The position numbers were made by a program, and so were the translations under genes. A stretch of DNA of 31,842 nt. Origin: DAOTWY01 sp003696565. Lineage in GTDB: Bacteria; Chloroflexota; Anaerolineae; Aggregatilineales; Phototrophicaceae. This document shows positions 1 through 7,246 of the stretch, in pieces (positions within the stretch are counted from its first letter, which is position 1; the number at the start of each line of letters is the position of its first letter). The notes below the pieces were generated by a model. That model did no database searches and had not been told where the DNA came from. It worked only from the letters and a program-made list of their open reading frames with translations. The stretch is taken from assembly GCA_034435635.1 (NCBI GenBank), contig DAOTWY010000118.1:1-31842 (forward strand), in the 5' to 3' direction.

Positions 1-24
1 AATGGGCGTGGTGGTAATCCTTAG
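1..24 (+). CDS. Possible 3' end of an upstream gene (partial)
   Basis: Reading frame 1 is open from the window edge and gives N-G-R-G-G-N-P followed by TAG at 22-24. A Gly/Arg/Asn-rich tail of this kind is common at the C-terminus of small bacterial RNA-binding proteins. The terminator-like hairpin that follows fits a gene ending here. Only seven codons are visible, so both the coding status and the product are guesses. Confidence 0.3.
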   Translation, partial: NGRGGNP

Positions 25-30
25 TTAGTT

Positions 31-70
31 AAAAAGGGGGCATATCCTTGTGATGTGCCCTCCTTTTGTT
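31..70. terminator. Bidirectional rho-independent terminator
   Basis: AAAAGG-GGGCA on the left arm pairs with TGCCC-TCCTTTT on the right arm, with a small mismatch near the loop. T-rich sequence follows on the plus strand (TTTTGTTTTGTGTTT), and a run of five T follows on the minus strand. It lies between a possible plus-strand gene ending at 24 and the minus-strand gene ending at 77, so it can serve both. Confidence 0.7.
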
Positions 71-76
71 TTGTGT

Positions 77-1327
77 TTAGCTGTTGTCTAACAATTGCCG
101 TGCTAATGCCACTTCTGGCGCATAACTTATTTTAAGCGTGGTATCATCCACATCAAGCAAACATAAGGTTTCTGCCTGTGTAGTATAGCAATCCCCAATA
201 ACGGTACTTTCTGGTAACCGCCCTAGAATAAAATCCATATAAGCTGTTTTGAACTCAATAGCATCCTCTGGCGTATCCATAACAAGCTCAATAACCCAGG
301 CACGCGCGTCACGGTCTGCGTTATAATACAAATTCATACGATCCCCGCCCCACCCAGCAGCCGCGTTGATAGCAGTTGAACGGTCAACTTGCGTGTTGAG
401 GTATTCCCGCAAATAGAACTCACCCAGGGTATAATCCATTAATTGTTCCCACCCTTCGCCTAATTCAACCGGGGGTAGGCTAACAGCGATGGGCATTTCC
501 CCAGCTAAATATTTTTCAGGATGGAATATCTGCTCGGTAGAAACAGGTGGATTGGCATACGCCGCATCAACAGAATCCCAACCGCCATCACGATGTAACG
601 CCATGACAAAAAGTAACCCATCAAAATAAGGCATCGTCAGTTCTGCCTCTAAAACCGCGGGTGTTCCCGCTGGCATTTCCGCATCCAGCAGCAAATCATC
701 ATCTAATAATGCCAGTAAAGCCAAGGGGTCTTGTTCCGCCAATAACAGGGTATAATCCTGCATCACGAGGGTTGCATCCCCTTCCACCAATGCCAACGCC
801 GCTAAGGATGCATCCGGTTCGGTCACATCTTCCAGATATGTCAATAGATCAAAATGCTGATCTTGCAGGGCATGGGTGTACTCATGAACATAAACCAACT
901 GCTCTAAGATCGGCAGCTCATCTTCTAATACAGCATCGGGGCTGGTTAGTAAAACGTTCATTATGCCCGTTTCAGGATCATAAAAACCAGCGACCTGATC
1001 CGCCAATAATGTGGTATAGGTCGCTACCAAATCAAACTCAGGGGATACAAAATCAAACGCGATATAAAACTGAGTTTGTTCTAAAACTGTTTGGACATCC
1101 AACTCTTCTTGTGTGGCTTGCATCACAAAGTCGATAACGTCTTGCCGAGTTGGAAAGCGGCGTTCCACATCAGCGAGGATGTCTAACTCGCGCAGTTGAC
1201 TTACGGCGACATCAAGCTGATCCAGATGGGCAATCAATTCAGGAGAAATTTCAATCGTATCGTCTTGTTGGGCGGTGATGGGGTATGTGATGATAATCAA
1301 TAACAACATAAACAACAACTGTTTCAT
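77..1327 (-). CDS. Secreted HExxH putative metallopeptidase-like protein
   Basis: The protein has 416 residues. Residues 1-19 form a signal peptide (Lys-Gln, a long Leu/Ile core, then an A-Q junction), so it is probably exported. Residues 148-152 read HEYTH, a match to the HExxH zinc-binding motif, in the wider context V-H-E-Y-T-H-A-L-Q-D-Q. E182 in VEGDAT about 30 residues later could be the third ligand, as in gluzincins. The region before the motif (Q-V-A-G-F-Y-D-P) resembles Chloroflexota secreted proteins of unknown function. The ATG at 1325-1327 is preceded by AAAGGATGG, a fair ribosome site. The gene is monocistronic, bounded by terminator 31-70 and by the divergent rpmB. I infer a zinc-dependent peptidase-like fold. 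Activity and substrate are unknown. Confidence 0.75.
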   Translation of the reverse strand: MKQLLFMLLLIIITYPITAQQDDTIEISPELIAHLDQLDVAVSQLRELDILADVERRFPTRQDVIDFVMQATQEELDVQTVLEQTQFYIAFDFVSPEFDLVATYTTLLADQVAGFYDPETGIMNVLLTSPDAVLEDELPILEQLVYVHEYTHALQDQHFDLLTYLEDVTEPDASLAALALVEGDATLVMQDYTLLLAEQDPLALLALLDDDLLLDAEMPAGTPAVLEAELTMPYFDGLLFVMALHRDGGWDSVDAAYANPPVSTEQIFHPEKYLAGEMPIAVSLPPVELGEGWEQLMDYTLGEFYLREYLNTQVDRSTAINAAAGWGGDRMNLYYNADRDARAWVIELVMDTPEDAIEFKTAYMDFILGRLPESTVIGDCYTTQAETLCLLDVDDTTLKISYAPEVALARQLLDNS

Positions 1328-1439
1328 AATCCATCCTTTTGATGATCAAAATCAACTTAATTGTAAAAGAACTTACCCTGTCACAATATGGTTTTTTGCA
1401 CTAAAATAGCCAGCCTAACGTTGATGCGGAGGTAACATC

Positions 1440-1679
1440 ATGCCTGGTAAACGGAAAGTGACAGGGGTTAAGCCCCAATTCGGCAACAACCGCAGCCATT
1501 CAATGCGTGCCACCCGCCGCACCTGGCAGCCGAATATCCAAAACAAACGGATTTACGTGCCGGAACTCAAGCGTCATGTGCGCGTTCAGGTCACCGCTGG
1601 TGAACTGCGGACGATTGATAAGATCGGACTGGTGGAATTTTTGAAACGCCAGGGTCGCTCCATCAAGAGCCTGCTATAA
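1440..1679 (+). CDS. rpmB: 50S ribosomal protein L28
   Basis: This 79-residue basic protein matches the L28 family along its length. Near the N-terminus it has V-T-G-x-K-P then G-N-N-x-S-H-S, followed by R-R-T-W-x-P-N-I-Q. The family core V-P-E-L-K-R-H-V-R-V-x-V then leads to the signature L-R-T-I-D-K-x-G-L. L28 is an rRNA-binding protein of the large subunit. The cysteine near the N-terminus of many L28 proteins is absent, so this is a zinc-free (C-minus) form. GGAGGTAACATC directly precedes the ATG and is a strong ribosome site. TAAAAT at about 1403-1408 could be its -10 element, but no good -35 is visible. A strong terminator follows only a few bases after the stop, so it is transcribed alone. 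Confidence 0.95.
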   Translation: MPGKRKVTGVKPQFGNNRSHSMRATRRTWQPNIQNKRIYVPELKRHVRVQVTAGELRTIDKIGLVEFLKRQGRSIKSLL

Positions 1680-1682
1680 ATA

Positions 1683-1706
1683 AGCCCCCAAGTTGGGGCT
1701 TTTTTG
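1683..1706 (+). terminator. Rho-independent terminator of rpmB
   Basis: AGCCCC (1683-1688) and GGGGCT (1695-1700) form a stem with a short loop, followed by six T. It begins four bases after the rpmB stop codon. A-rich sequence on the other side gives it weak terminator character on the minus strand as well, where the gene ending at 1720 would use it. Confidence 0.9.
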
Positions 1707-1719
1707 TTGTAACAATGCC

Positions 1720-2259
1720 TTATACTTCCAGCACTGATACCCCAGCATGGGTTATATCTAATGTGCCATAATATAAAACATGCGGGATAAAGTTGAACAA
1801 AAAAGGATTCTCGTTGTGTGCTTTGGCGTGATTAAAATAGTCTGTTGTCGCTTTAGGGATTGAATCCAGCATAACCAAAGCTTCTAGCGTAAATGGGATG
1901 AAATCCTCATCATTTACAGTGAAATCATCTTTTTCACGTATTGGTGAAAGATAAATAACCGTGTTTTGTTTGTTTAACCCCACTTGCTCCGGGTCAATTT
2001 CATACCAATACATCGGGTTCCACTTAAACCCCGCCTGAATAAAAGCAGCTCGCAGTTTACGTGGGTTAACCGGCGAGAAATGTAACATATCATTCCACGT
2101 ACAATTGAGATAAGGGATTTTGCGTTGGAGTAGTTCAGCACGTCCACGATATTTTTGTACCTGCTGGGCATAAATTTCTGGTAGGGTGTTTTTTAGCGCA
2201 TTCAATGGGTAAATACGTGTCCCTTGTAGGTTCGGCGGTACGATATGATAGACTTTCAT
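1720..2259 (-). CDS. Unrecognised cytosolic protein, 179 residues
   Basis: I do not recognise the family. An upstream in-frame ATG exists at 2322, but its first residues would be encoded by the GC-rich hairpin behind rpoD. The start at 2259 has GGAG upstream, so I prefer it. The protein begins M-K-V-Y-H-I-V-P-P-N-L-Q-G, a pattern seen at the start of uncharacterised bacterial proteins. It then has several aromatic-rich segments: P-Y-L-N-C-T-W-N-D, L-H-F-S-P-V-N-P and M-Y-W-Y-E-I-D-P. There is no signal peptide, membrane segment or Walker motif. The opening Y-H-I-V-P recalls Tyr/His motifs of ADP-ribosyl-transfer folds, but this is too weak for a call. It lies between the rpoD and rpmB terminators and could be reached by read-through from rpoD. 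Confidence 0.7.
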   Translation of the reverse strand: MKVYHIVPPNLQGTRIYPLNALKNTLPEIYAQQVQKYRGRAELLQRKIPYLNCTWNDMLHFSPVNPRKLRAAFIQAGFKWNPMYWYEIDPEQVGLNKQNTVIYLSPIREKDDFTVNDEDFIPFTLEALVMLDSIPKATTDYFNHAKAHNENPFLFNFIPHVLYYGTLDITHAGVSVLEV

Positions 2260-2286
2260 CTTAAAGCGACTCCAACTGAATGAACA

Positions 2287-2312
2287 CACGCCGCGGCTGG
2301 GGCGGCGTGTCG
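2287..2312 (-). terminator. Hairpin downstream of rpoD, probable terminator
   Basis: ACACGCCGC and GCGGCGTGT form a perfect 9-bp GC-rich stem with a short loop, about 30 bases after the rpoD stop. The sequence after it on the minus strand has only scattered T, so termination may be partial and let the gene at 1720-2259 be co-transcribed. Confidence 0.6.
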
Positions 2313-2340
2313 TATAAAACAATTCATATTTCTTAACACA

Positions 2341-3474
2341 CTATAAATAATCTCTTAGTTGACGACTCCGGCGTGGATGCCGCAACCGACGCAGTGCGCG
2401 CCCTTCAATTTGACGAATGCGTTCACGAGTTAACCCAAATTTTTTACCAACTTCTTCCAATGTATAGCTCCGCCCATTTTGTAATCCAAAACGCAGGCGC
2501 AAAATGCGAGCTTCACGCGGGGTTAGTGTCGTCAGTAATTCTTCAATTTTTTCGTGCAGCATTTTATCATAAGCTGACTGTGAAGGTGTGGGGAGGCTGT
2601 CATTTTCAATAAAATTCCCTAATTCGCTGTCTTCATCTTCCCCAACTGGGTGTTCTAAGCTAAGGGGTTGCCAGGAAACTTTAAGCATCCACTGAACTTT
2701 GCGCGGCTCAAGTTCCATCTCTTTGGCAATTTCTTCTAAGGAGGGCTTACGCCCCATGTTCTGTTCCAGCTCTCTTACAACACGATACAAGCGGCGGATG
2801 CGGTCACTCATATGCACGGGCACGCGGATCGTCCGCCCTTGGTCTGCAATGGCACGGGTAATGGTTTGACGAATCCACCAAGTGGCGTAGGTACTAAAGC
2901 GGAATCCTCGTCGATAGTCAAATTTTTCAACGGCTTTCATTAACCCTAAATTGCCTTCTTGAATTAAATCCAAAAAGGGCACACCACGATTCATATATTT
3001 TTTAGCGATGGAAACCACCAAGCGCGTATTGGCTTTAATCAGATGATCACGAGCGTTAATGCCATCCTGTATAAGCATTTTCCACTCAGTTGCACGAGGG
3101 CTATTTGGATGTTTTGCCAGCTTTTTTTCTGCTTCTAAGCCAGCATCTAGCCGCATTGCCAGGTTAATTTCTTCTTCATTATCCAATAATGGCACTCGCG
3201 CCATTTCTTTTAGATAAAGCCCAACTGTGTCATCTGATGACAGATTAATTAGATCACACTCATTGTCATCGTCATCATCAATATCTAAGTCATCATCATC
3301 AAGGTCGTCATAATCATCATCAAACATCAAATCGTCGTCATCATCCATAAAAAGGAACTGATCATCATGATCACCATCAAACAGCTCCATACCCGACATT
3401 GCATCATAATTCCCATCGTAATCAGTCAACGCTCCTACCCCCGTAAGACACTTATTCAAAAATTTACTGGGCAT
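2341..3474 (-). CDS. rpoD: RNA polymerase primary sigma factor (sigma-70/SigA)
   Basis: This 377-residue protein has all the core sigma-70 regions. Region 1.2 is at about 81-110 (D-x-V-G-L-Y-L-K-E-M). Region 2 is at about 145-215, with the -10 recognition and melting segment F-R-F-S-T-Y-A-T-W-W-I-R-Q. Region 3 follows at about 222-300. Region 4 is at about 310-375, with T-L-E-E-V-G-K-x-F-G-L-T-R-E-R-I-R-Q-I-E. These are features of group 1 or close group 2 factors. Residues 33-74 are an extreme Asp-rich stretch in the place of region 1.1. The ATG at 3474 overlaps the end of the YceD gene by 11 bases, pointing to translational coupling. No clear ribosome site precedes it, and the ATG at codon 26 is a less likely alternative. 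Genome-wide housekeeping status cannot be proved from one window. Confidence 0.93.
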   Translation of the reverse strand: MPSKFLNKCLTGVGALTDYDGNYDAMSGMELFDGDHDDQFLFMDDDDDLMFDDDYDDLDDDDLDIDDDDDNECDLINLSSDDTVGLYLKEMARVPLLDNEEEINLAMRLDAGLEAEKKLAKHPNSPRATEWKMLIQDGINARDHLIKANTRLVVSIAKKYMNRGVPFLDLIQEGNLGLMKAVEKFDYRRGFRFSTYATWWIRQTITRAIADQGRTIRVPVHMSDRIRRLYRVVRELEQNMGRKPSLEEIAKEMELEPRKVQWMLKVSWQPLSLEHPVGEDEDSELGNFIENDSLPTPSQSAYDKMLHEKIEELLTTLTPREARILRLRFGLQNGRSYTLEEVGKKFGLTRERIRQIEGRALRRLRHPRRSRQLRDYL

Positions 3475-3985
3475 CCAGTAGTTGTTTTAAGACTGCCAAG
3501 CGTGGGTCAATGTGTTCTTCTTCCTCTTTGCCCAGCAATTCAGCTTTTGTTTTACCGCAGCACGGGCAAATTCCCTGTGCTGTCAGTTGACAAGGACGGT
3601 CATAATATTGCTCCATCAGTACTTCTGCCCGCAAAAGTGGTGCAAGATCAATGATATTATCCTCGTCAATAAAAAACTCAGCCTCGGCGAGGCTATGTTT
3701 AAACGCAAACAGTTCCTCAATTTCTAGAGTCATCACATGGTGAATTGGATCCAAACAACGGTGACATTCATCGTCAATCGCTGTTTCAAGCGTTGCCTGT
3801 ACCAAAATCCCCTCTTTGGTGCAGCTTAGGCGTAGTGGACCTTTTAGATACTTGAGGTTGAGATCATCAGAGACGTGAACCGTTGGGAAGTCAATCTCTG
3901 AATTGTGGTTATTACCGGGACCCTCATTCATCAAAAAACCGACATTGATTTTAAGGACACGGCTATTGAGTTTAGGCTGGTGCAT
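3464..3985 (-). CDS. yceD: YceD/DUF177 family protein
   Basis: The protein has 173 residues. The centre fits DUF177: a V-Q-A-T-L-E-T-A segment, then D-E-C-H-R-C-L-D-P at 72-80, then E-E-L-F-A-F. Later comes I-I-D-L-A-P-L-L-R-A-E-V-L-M near 111-124, and finally the cysteine cluster G-I-C-P-C-C-G-K at about 138-145. Family members are linked to 23S rRNA and large-subunit biogenesis and usually sit directly before rpmF (L32). Here the next gene is rpoD, overlapping by 11 bases, and no rpmF is present. The two cysteine pairs could bind zinc. GAAGG precedes the ATG with normal spacing. A promoter with consensus hexamers lies 73-102 bases upstream, so this gene leads the rpoD operon. Confidence 0.88.
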   Translation of the reverse strand: MHQPKLNSRVLKINVGFLMNEGPGNNHNSEIDFPTVHVSDDLNLKYLKGPLRLSCTKEGILVQATLETAIDDECHRCLDPIHHVMTLEIEELFAFKHSLAEAEFFIDEDNIIDLAPLLRAEVLMEQYYDRPCQLTAQGICPCCGKTKAELLGKEEEEHIDPRLAVLKQLLDAQ

Positions 3986-4057
3986 GGTGAGCCTTCAAGA
4001 AGTTACTAACAATAAAAAAGCGTTATGTTTCGTTAGAAATTTGTCGCTTATTTCAGG

Positions 4058-4087
4058 ATTATATGGGAGTTTGGAATCGAATGTCAA
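4058..4087 (-). promoter_or_regulatory. Consensus sigma-70 promoter of the yceD-rpoD operon
   Basis: On the minus strand TTGACA (4087-4082) and TATAAT (4063-4058) are separated by 18 bases. Both hexamers match the consensus exactly. A start near 4051 would give a leader of about 66 bases before the yceD ATG at 3985. Confidence 0.85.
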
Positions 4088-4201
4088 GCAGGTTAAACCT
4101 AAAACAAACACTTTCTTAGTTAAATGTTTACCTAAATACCCTCACTTAAAGAAAAAAGTGGGTAATCGTTGGGTTATGCTTGTTGGTTGTTTGTGGGAAT
4201 A

Positions 4202-4226
4202 TGGGGACAAGGCAACCTCATCCCCA
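4202..4226 (-). terminator. Hairpin behind the PA14-SH3b gene
   Basis: TGGGGA, two unpaired bases, AGG, a 3-base loop, CCT, two unpaired bases and TCCCCA form a symmetric hairpin ten bases after the stop codon at 4236. No T-run follows, so it may be a weak terminator or a 3'-end stabilising structure. Confidence 0.45.
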
Positions 4227-4235
4227 CGGATGAAC

Positions 4236-5291
4236 TTATCGGACAGGAACGTTACGCAAATCACCTTCAACCAGGCGCGTATACCGGGCATAAACCCAAC
4301 CGACGGTGTCCTTCCAAACAACTTGATACCATGAACCGCCTGCTGTACGCCCTACTACTGGCAAAAATGCCCCCCAGTCAATCCGCCCAATCTGTGGTGA
4401 ATTTGTTGTTGGCTCGGCTCTTAAGCGCAATCCCGCTTGTGTTTGAACAGTTACTCCGGTATCTGGGAAGCCCGCCAACCCTAATGTGACATTGCTGCTG
4501 GCAATTGGGACATTAAATTCGTTGGCATCAATATATAAATAATATCCATAAGCCCAACCCTGATACCCACCGAGTTGTAACAAGAACCAACGCGCTTCGG
4601 GGTCACGCCCAACCACAGCATATGTTTGCCCGCGCAAAATGCGCCCCAAGCGTGGTGCGCCGGTGGATGGTGCTGCACGTACATTTAAGACCGCTGCACG
4701 CACCACCGTGGCAGTGATCGCCCCGGGGGGAATAGGCGGCAAGCTCGTTGCCGTTGGCGGTGGCGTAATTGTGGGCGTTGCAGCAGGATCGCCCCCGCCA
4801 CTGGTCCCGCCACTCCATTGTAATTGCAAAAATGCCACGCTGGTCAATTCAACATAGCGGACTTCTAAATTGATCGCCCCGCCTGGGATCGCAACCGCTG
4901 CACTTTGGGAGCCTGGTGTGGTGATGTTCAACACCGTAATCCCATTAATAATCAATGTCGCCTGGTCATCGGTTGAAAGGGTAAAGGTATATGTACCAGC
5001 CGTAAAGGTCTGGGTTGATGTAAAAATTGCAGAAAAATTATCAACCCCAATTCCCCCAACAGGCAGCCCCGCCGGGTCAGTTGGTGCGCCGGTTCCCCAG
5101 CTAAAATTTAATGCGGTATACGTCCCTGCCACAGCTACGCCTGGCGCGGCAAAACTCGTATTATTATAAAAAGTAGCTGCCCAAGGACCTGTGCCAAAAG
5201 TCTGCGCTTCTACAGGTTCGTTTGCTTGCCAAACCGCCATCAGCAGCATGAGTATTATCAAACTACAAAATAATGATAAACGCCTTATCAT
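4236..5291 (-). CDS. Secreted PA14-like protein with two SH3b domains
   Basis: The start at 5291 (351 residues) is chosen because GAGGAG lies just upstream and a signal peptide begins there: R-R, a hydrophobic core, then V-E-A-Q at 27-30. An in-frame start 39 codons earlier would bury the signal peptide. Residues 35-160 resemble a PA14-type beta-barrel (W-A-A-T-F-Y-N-N, then F-T-L-S-T-D-D-Q-A-T-L-I-I-N-G, then L-E-V-R-Y-V-E). A Pro/Thr linker at about 168-190 leads to two SH3b domains at about 195-255 and 280-340, each with an L-N-V-R-A-x-P or L-R-L-R-A-E-P strand and a G-W-x-Y ending. PA14 and SH3b domains typically bind carbohydrate or cell-wall polymers, so an outer-surface or matrix role is inferred. 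It is divergent from the ECF sigma operon at 5485 and could be under its control. Confidence 0.85.
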   Translation of the reverse strand: MIRRLSLFCSLIILMLLMAVWQANEPVEAQTFGTGPWAATFYNNTSFAAPGVAVAGTYTALNFSWGTGAPTDPAGLPVGGIGVDNFSAIFTSTQTFTAGTYTFTLSTDDQATLIINGITVLNITTPGSQSAAVAIPGGAINLEVRYVELTSVAFLQLQWSGGTSGGGDPAATPTITPPPTATSLPPIPPGAITATVVRAAVLNVRAAPSTGAPRLGRILRGQTYAVVGRDPEARWFLLQLGGYQGWAYGYYLYIDANEFNVPIASSNVTLGLAGFPDTGVTVQTQAGLRLRAEPTTNSPQIGRIDWGAFLPVVGRTAGGSWYQVVWKDTVGWVYARYTRLVEGDLRNVPVR

Positions 5292-5439
5292 AATAAACTC
5301 CTCAATCTGGATTGGAGATTGGTCACTTCTTAGTATAGCGCGTGTAACACACTCTTGCCTAACGCCTTCCCTGCGCTTGATAGCCCCATAGTACCAATTT
5401 TGCAACATTGATATTGTTTTTACGGTTTATACTTGAAAG

Positions 5440-5466
5440 GCGGTATATTTAAAATTAATTTACCGC
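5440..5466. promoter_or_regulatory. Inverted repeat just upstream of the ECF sigma gene
   Basis: GCGGTA (5440-5445) and TACCGC (5461-5466) are perfect inverted arms around an AT-rich 15-base centre that contains AAATTAATTT. A possible -35 (TTGAAA, 5434-5439) and a weak -10 (TAATTT) overlap it. It ends 18 bases before the ATG at 5485 and could be an operator or an mRNA hairpin covering the start. Confidence 0.4.
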
Positions 5467-5484
5467 AACACGGTTAATTTACGC

Positions 5485-6057
5485 ATGATACCGTCTGAAA
5501 AAAAGTTGATCCAACGCGCAAAAAAGGGTGATCCCAGCGCGATTACAACCCTATATGAAAAATATGCTGATCAAATTTACCGCTATATTGCCTATCGTGT
5601 ACCAATTAACAACGCGGAAGATCTGACAGCAGAGGTTTTTGTTAAAATGGTAGAAGGACTGCCAAAATATACCATTACCGGCGCACCGTTTGAAGCATGG
5701 CTTTATCGGATCGCTGCTGCCCGTATCGCTGATTATCATCGTAGAGCCAAGCAGGATAATCAAGTTGAATTATCGGATACACTTTCTGACAAGCAGCCCT
5801 TACCAGAAGATCAGCTATTACATGAGCAAGAGTTAGAAATATTAAAACAAGCAGTCAATTCATTACCAAAAGAACAGCAGACTATTCTTATTCTGCGGTT
5901 TATAGAACGCCGCACGCATGAAGATGTTGCGCAAATTGTCGGTAAGAGCGTCTCGGCTGTCAAAAGTATCCAACATCGGGCGTTGATCCAACTTAACCGG
6001 CTTTTGGGTTCTCAACCAAAAATCAGACATTATTTAAGGGGTAACGATGAACCCTGA
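5485..6057 (+). CDS. ECF-type RNA polymerase sigma factor
   Basis: The protein has 190 residues. Region 2 spans about 21-88 (L-Y-E-K-Y-A-D-Q-I-Y-R-Y, A-E-D-L-T-A-E-V-F-V-K, F-E-A-W-L-Y-R-I-A-A-A-R-I-A-D-Y-H-R-R). Region 4 spans about 115-172 (L-P-K-E-Q-Q-T-I-L-I-L-R-F, then T-H-E-D-V-A-Q-I-V-G-K-S-V-S-A-V-K-S). Regions 1 and 3 are missing, as expected for an ECF factor. No good ribosome site precedes the ATG, which suggests low or controlled translation. The 3' end overlaps the next gene by 11 bases, so the two are coupled, and that gene is the obvious candidate for its membrane regulator. Targets are unknown. The divergent PA14-SH3b gene and the candidate RNA promoter at 7212 are nearby. Confidence 0.93.
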   Translation: MIPSEKKLIQRAKKGDPSAITTLYEKYADQIYRYIAYRVPINNAEDLTAEVFVKMVEGLPKYTITGAPFEAWLYRIAAARIADYHRRAKQDNQVELSDTLSDKQPLPEDQLLHEQELEILKQAVNSLPKEQQTILILRFIERRTHEDVAQIVGKSVSAVKSIQHRALIQLNRLLGSQPKIRHYLRGNDEP

Positions 6058-7177
6058 ACAACTTGCAGACGAACTCGATTTAACCGTTCTGCCAAAACGC
6101 GGGCAGCTCGCTCAAGCAGATGGCGGACATCCGCTTATTCAGGCTGCTTCTCGCTTGGCAAATGCCCCACAACCGCAACTCTCTCCAGAAGCAAAAGCGC
6201 GCATCCAAGCGAAAATGTTGCAAGCTGTGCCGCAGCAGCCTCGCTTATTGCCAATTCAAGCACTCAAGTGGGTTGCTGCTGTTTTGTTGGTGATAATTTT
6301 TGGTATTGGTGGTTCATATCCCCTCATGGCGAATAGCGTCCCCGGCGATTTATTCTATCCACTTAAACGCCAAGTGGTTGAACCGATTGAGCTGGCTTTG
6401 GCAAATTCCCCAGCAGAGCAGGTTGAAACACACTTACGCCTAGCTGGCAGACGCTTACACGAAGCAGATGTTTTATTGGCGCGTGGTACATTAGACGACA
6501 CATTAATCCAAGATGCACAGTTTCATATCCAATCGGCTGATCGAATTGCGGTCGCATTCAACCTAGACGTTCAACAAGAAATCGCTCTGTTAGACGCTCA
6601 AATCACGCAGTTGGTCGTACAACATGAGCCGCTTTCCCCCAGCTTACCGGAAACGCCCACCGCAATCATAACACCGCTTCAGTCAACTGTTGTGGGGGGC
6701 GCACCGACTGATACAGCAGTCATCCCAACAATGACCTCAACGCCATCATCAACACCAACACCAACACCATCTCCCACCACAGAGCTAGTTGTGATGATGA
6801 TTTATAGCACTGAACGTGTTAATGTCCGTGCCGGTGCCGGATTAAACTACGATGTGATTGTGCAGCTAGCACCGGGGACGCTTGTTACAATATTGAGCGA
6901 AGAGCCAAATGCAGAATGGGTACAAATTGAAACGCCAAGCGGTATTATCGGCTGGGTAGCGGGTTTTTTGCTAGCAGACCCAGACACGCCGCTGCCAAAC
7001 GATACCCCCTCAAACGAGGAGTCAACCCAAGCATCTGATAATGATGCGGGTTCTGAGGATTGCACACTGCCAGGTAGTGCTTGCTATGCCCCGGGGCACG
7101 GTAACAATCCACCACCAGGGCAAGGCGGAATGCCACCAGGGTTAATAGATAAAACCCCAGGACCACCCGGCAATTGA
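6047..7177 (+). CDS. DUF5667-like membrane protein with SH3b domain, candidate anti-sigma partner
   Basis: The protein has 376 residues. Residues 1-72 are cytoplasmic by prediction and lack the H-x3-C-x2-C signature of zinc anti-sigma domains. A single membrane segment follows at about 73-95. The next part, about 97-150, fits the DUF5667 pattern: S-V-P-G-D-L-F-Y-P-L-K-R, then E-x-V-E-T-H-L-R-L-A-x-R-R-L-x-E-A. A Thr/Pro/Ser linker (about 195-245) leads to an SH3b domain at about 250-312 (V-N-V-R-A-G-A-G-L-N-Y-D-V). The C-terminus is rich in Pro, Gly and Asn and contains two cysteines. The gene overlaps the ECF sigma gene by 11 bases. The family and position suggest a membrane sensor that controls the sigma factor, with SH3b outside. 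That role is inferred. Confidence 0.85.
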   Translation: MNPEQLADELDLTVLPKRGQLAQADGGHPLIQAASRLANAPQPQLSPEAKARIQAKMLQAVPQQPRLLPIQALKWVAAVLLVIIFGIGGSYPLMANSVPGDLFYPLKRQVVEPIELALANSPAEQVETHLRLAGRRLHEADVLLARGTLDDTLIQDAQFHIQSADRIAVAFNLDVQQEIALLDAQITQLVVQHEPLSPSLPETPTAIITPLQSTVVGGAPTDTAVIPTMTSTPSSTPTPTPSPTTELVVMMIYSTERVNVRAGAGLNYDVIVQLAPGTLVTILSEEPNAEWVQIETPSGIIGWVAGFLLADPDTPLPNDTPSNEESTQASDNDAGSEDCTLPGSACYAPGHGNNPPPGQGGMPPGLIDKTPGPPGN

Positions 7178-7197
7178 TGACGCATAAGCCGTGATAT

Positions 7198-7218
7198 TTG
7201 TCATAAATTGTTTGACAA
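7198..7218. promoter_or_regulatory. Inverted repeat overlapping the -35 of the 7212-7240 promoter
   Basis: TTGTCA (7198-7203) and TGACAA (7213-7218) are inverted arms separated by nine bases. The right arm lies over the -35 hexamer, the usual position for a repressor or activator site. Confidence 0.35.
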
Positions 7219-7240
7219 CCCTATAAAATAGCGTTATATT
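7212..7240 (+). promoter_or_regulatory. Near-consensus sigma-70 promoter with no gene behind it
   Basis: TTGACA (7212-7217), a 17-base spacer and TATATT (7235-7240) match the primary-sigma promoter in 11 of 12 hexamer positions with ideal spacing. The predicted start is near 7247. No convincing plus-strand gene follows before the convergent pyrH, so it most likely drives a non-coding RNA. Confidence 0.8.
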
Positions 7241-7246
7241 GTATTT

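Noticed and set aside
661..1137. 158-codon plus-strand frame opposite the HExxH gene
   Set aside because: Composition is unlike a protein (rich in His, Pro and Arg), it has no ribosome site, and it lies wholly inside a gene with a clear signal peptide.
2260..2322. N-terminal extension of the protein at 1720-2259
   Set aside because: It would be translated from the hairpin behind rpoD, while the ATG at 2259 has its own GGAG site.
3249..3357. Tandem-repeat-like run of TCATCA triplets
   Set aside because: These encode the Asp-rich part of RpoD in mixed GAT and GAC codons. It is protein low complexity, not a separate DNA repeat element.
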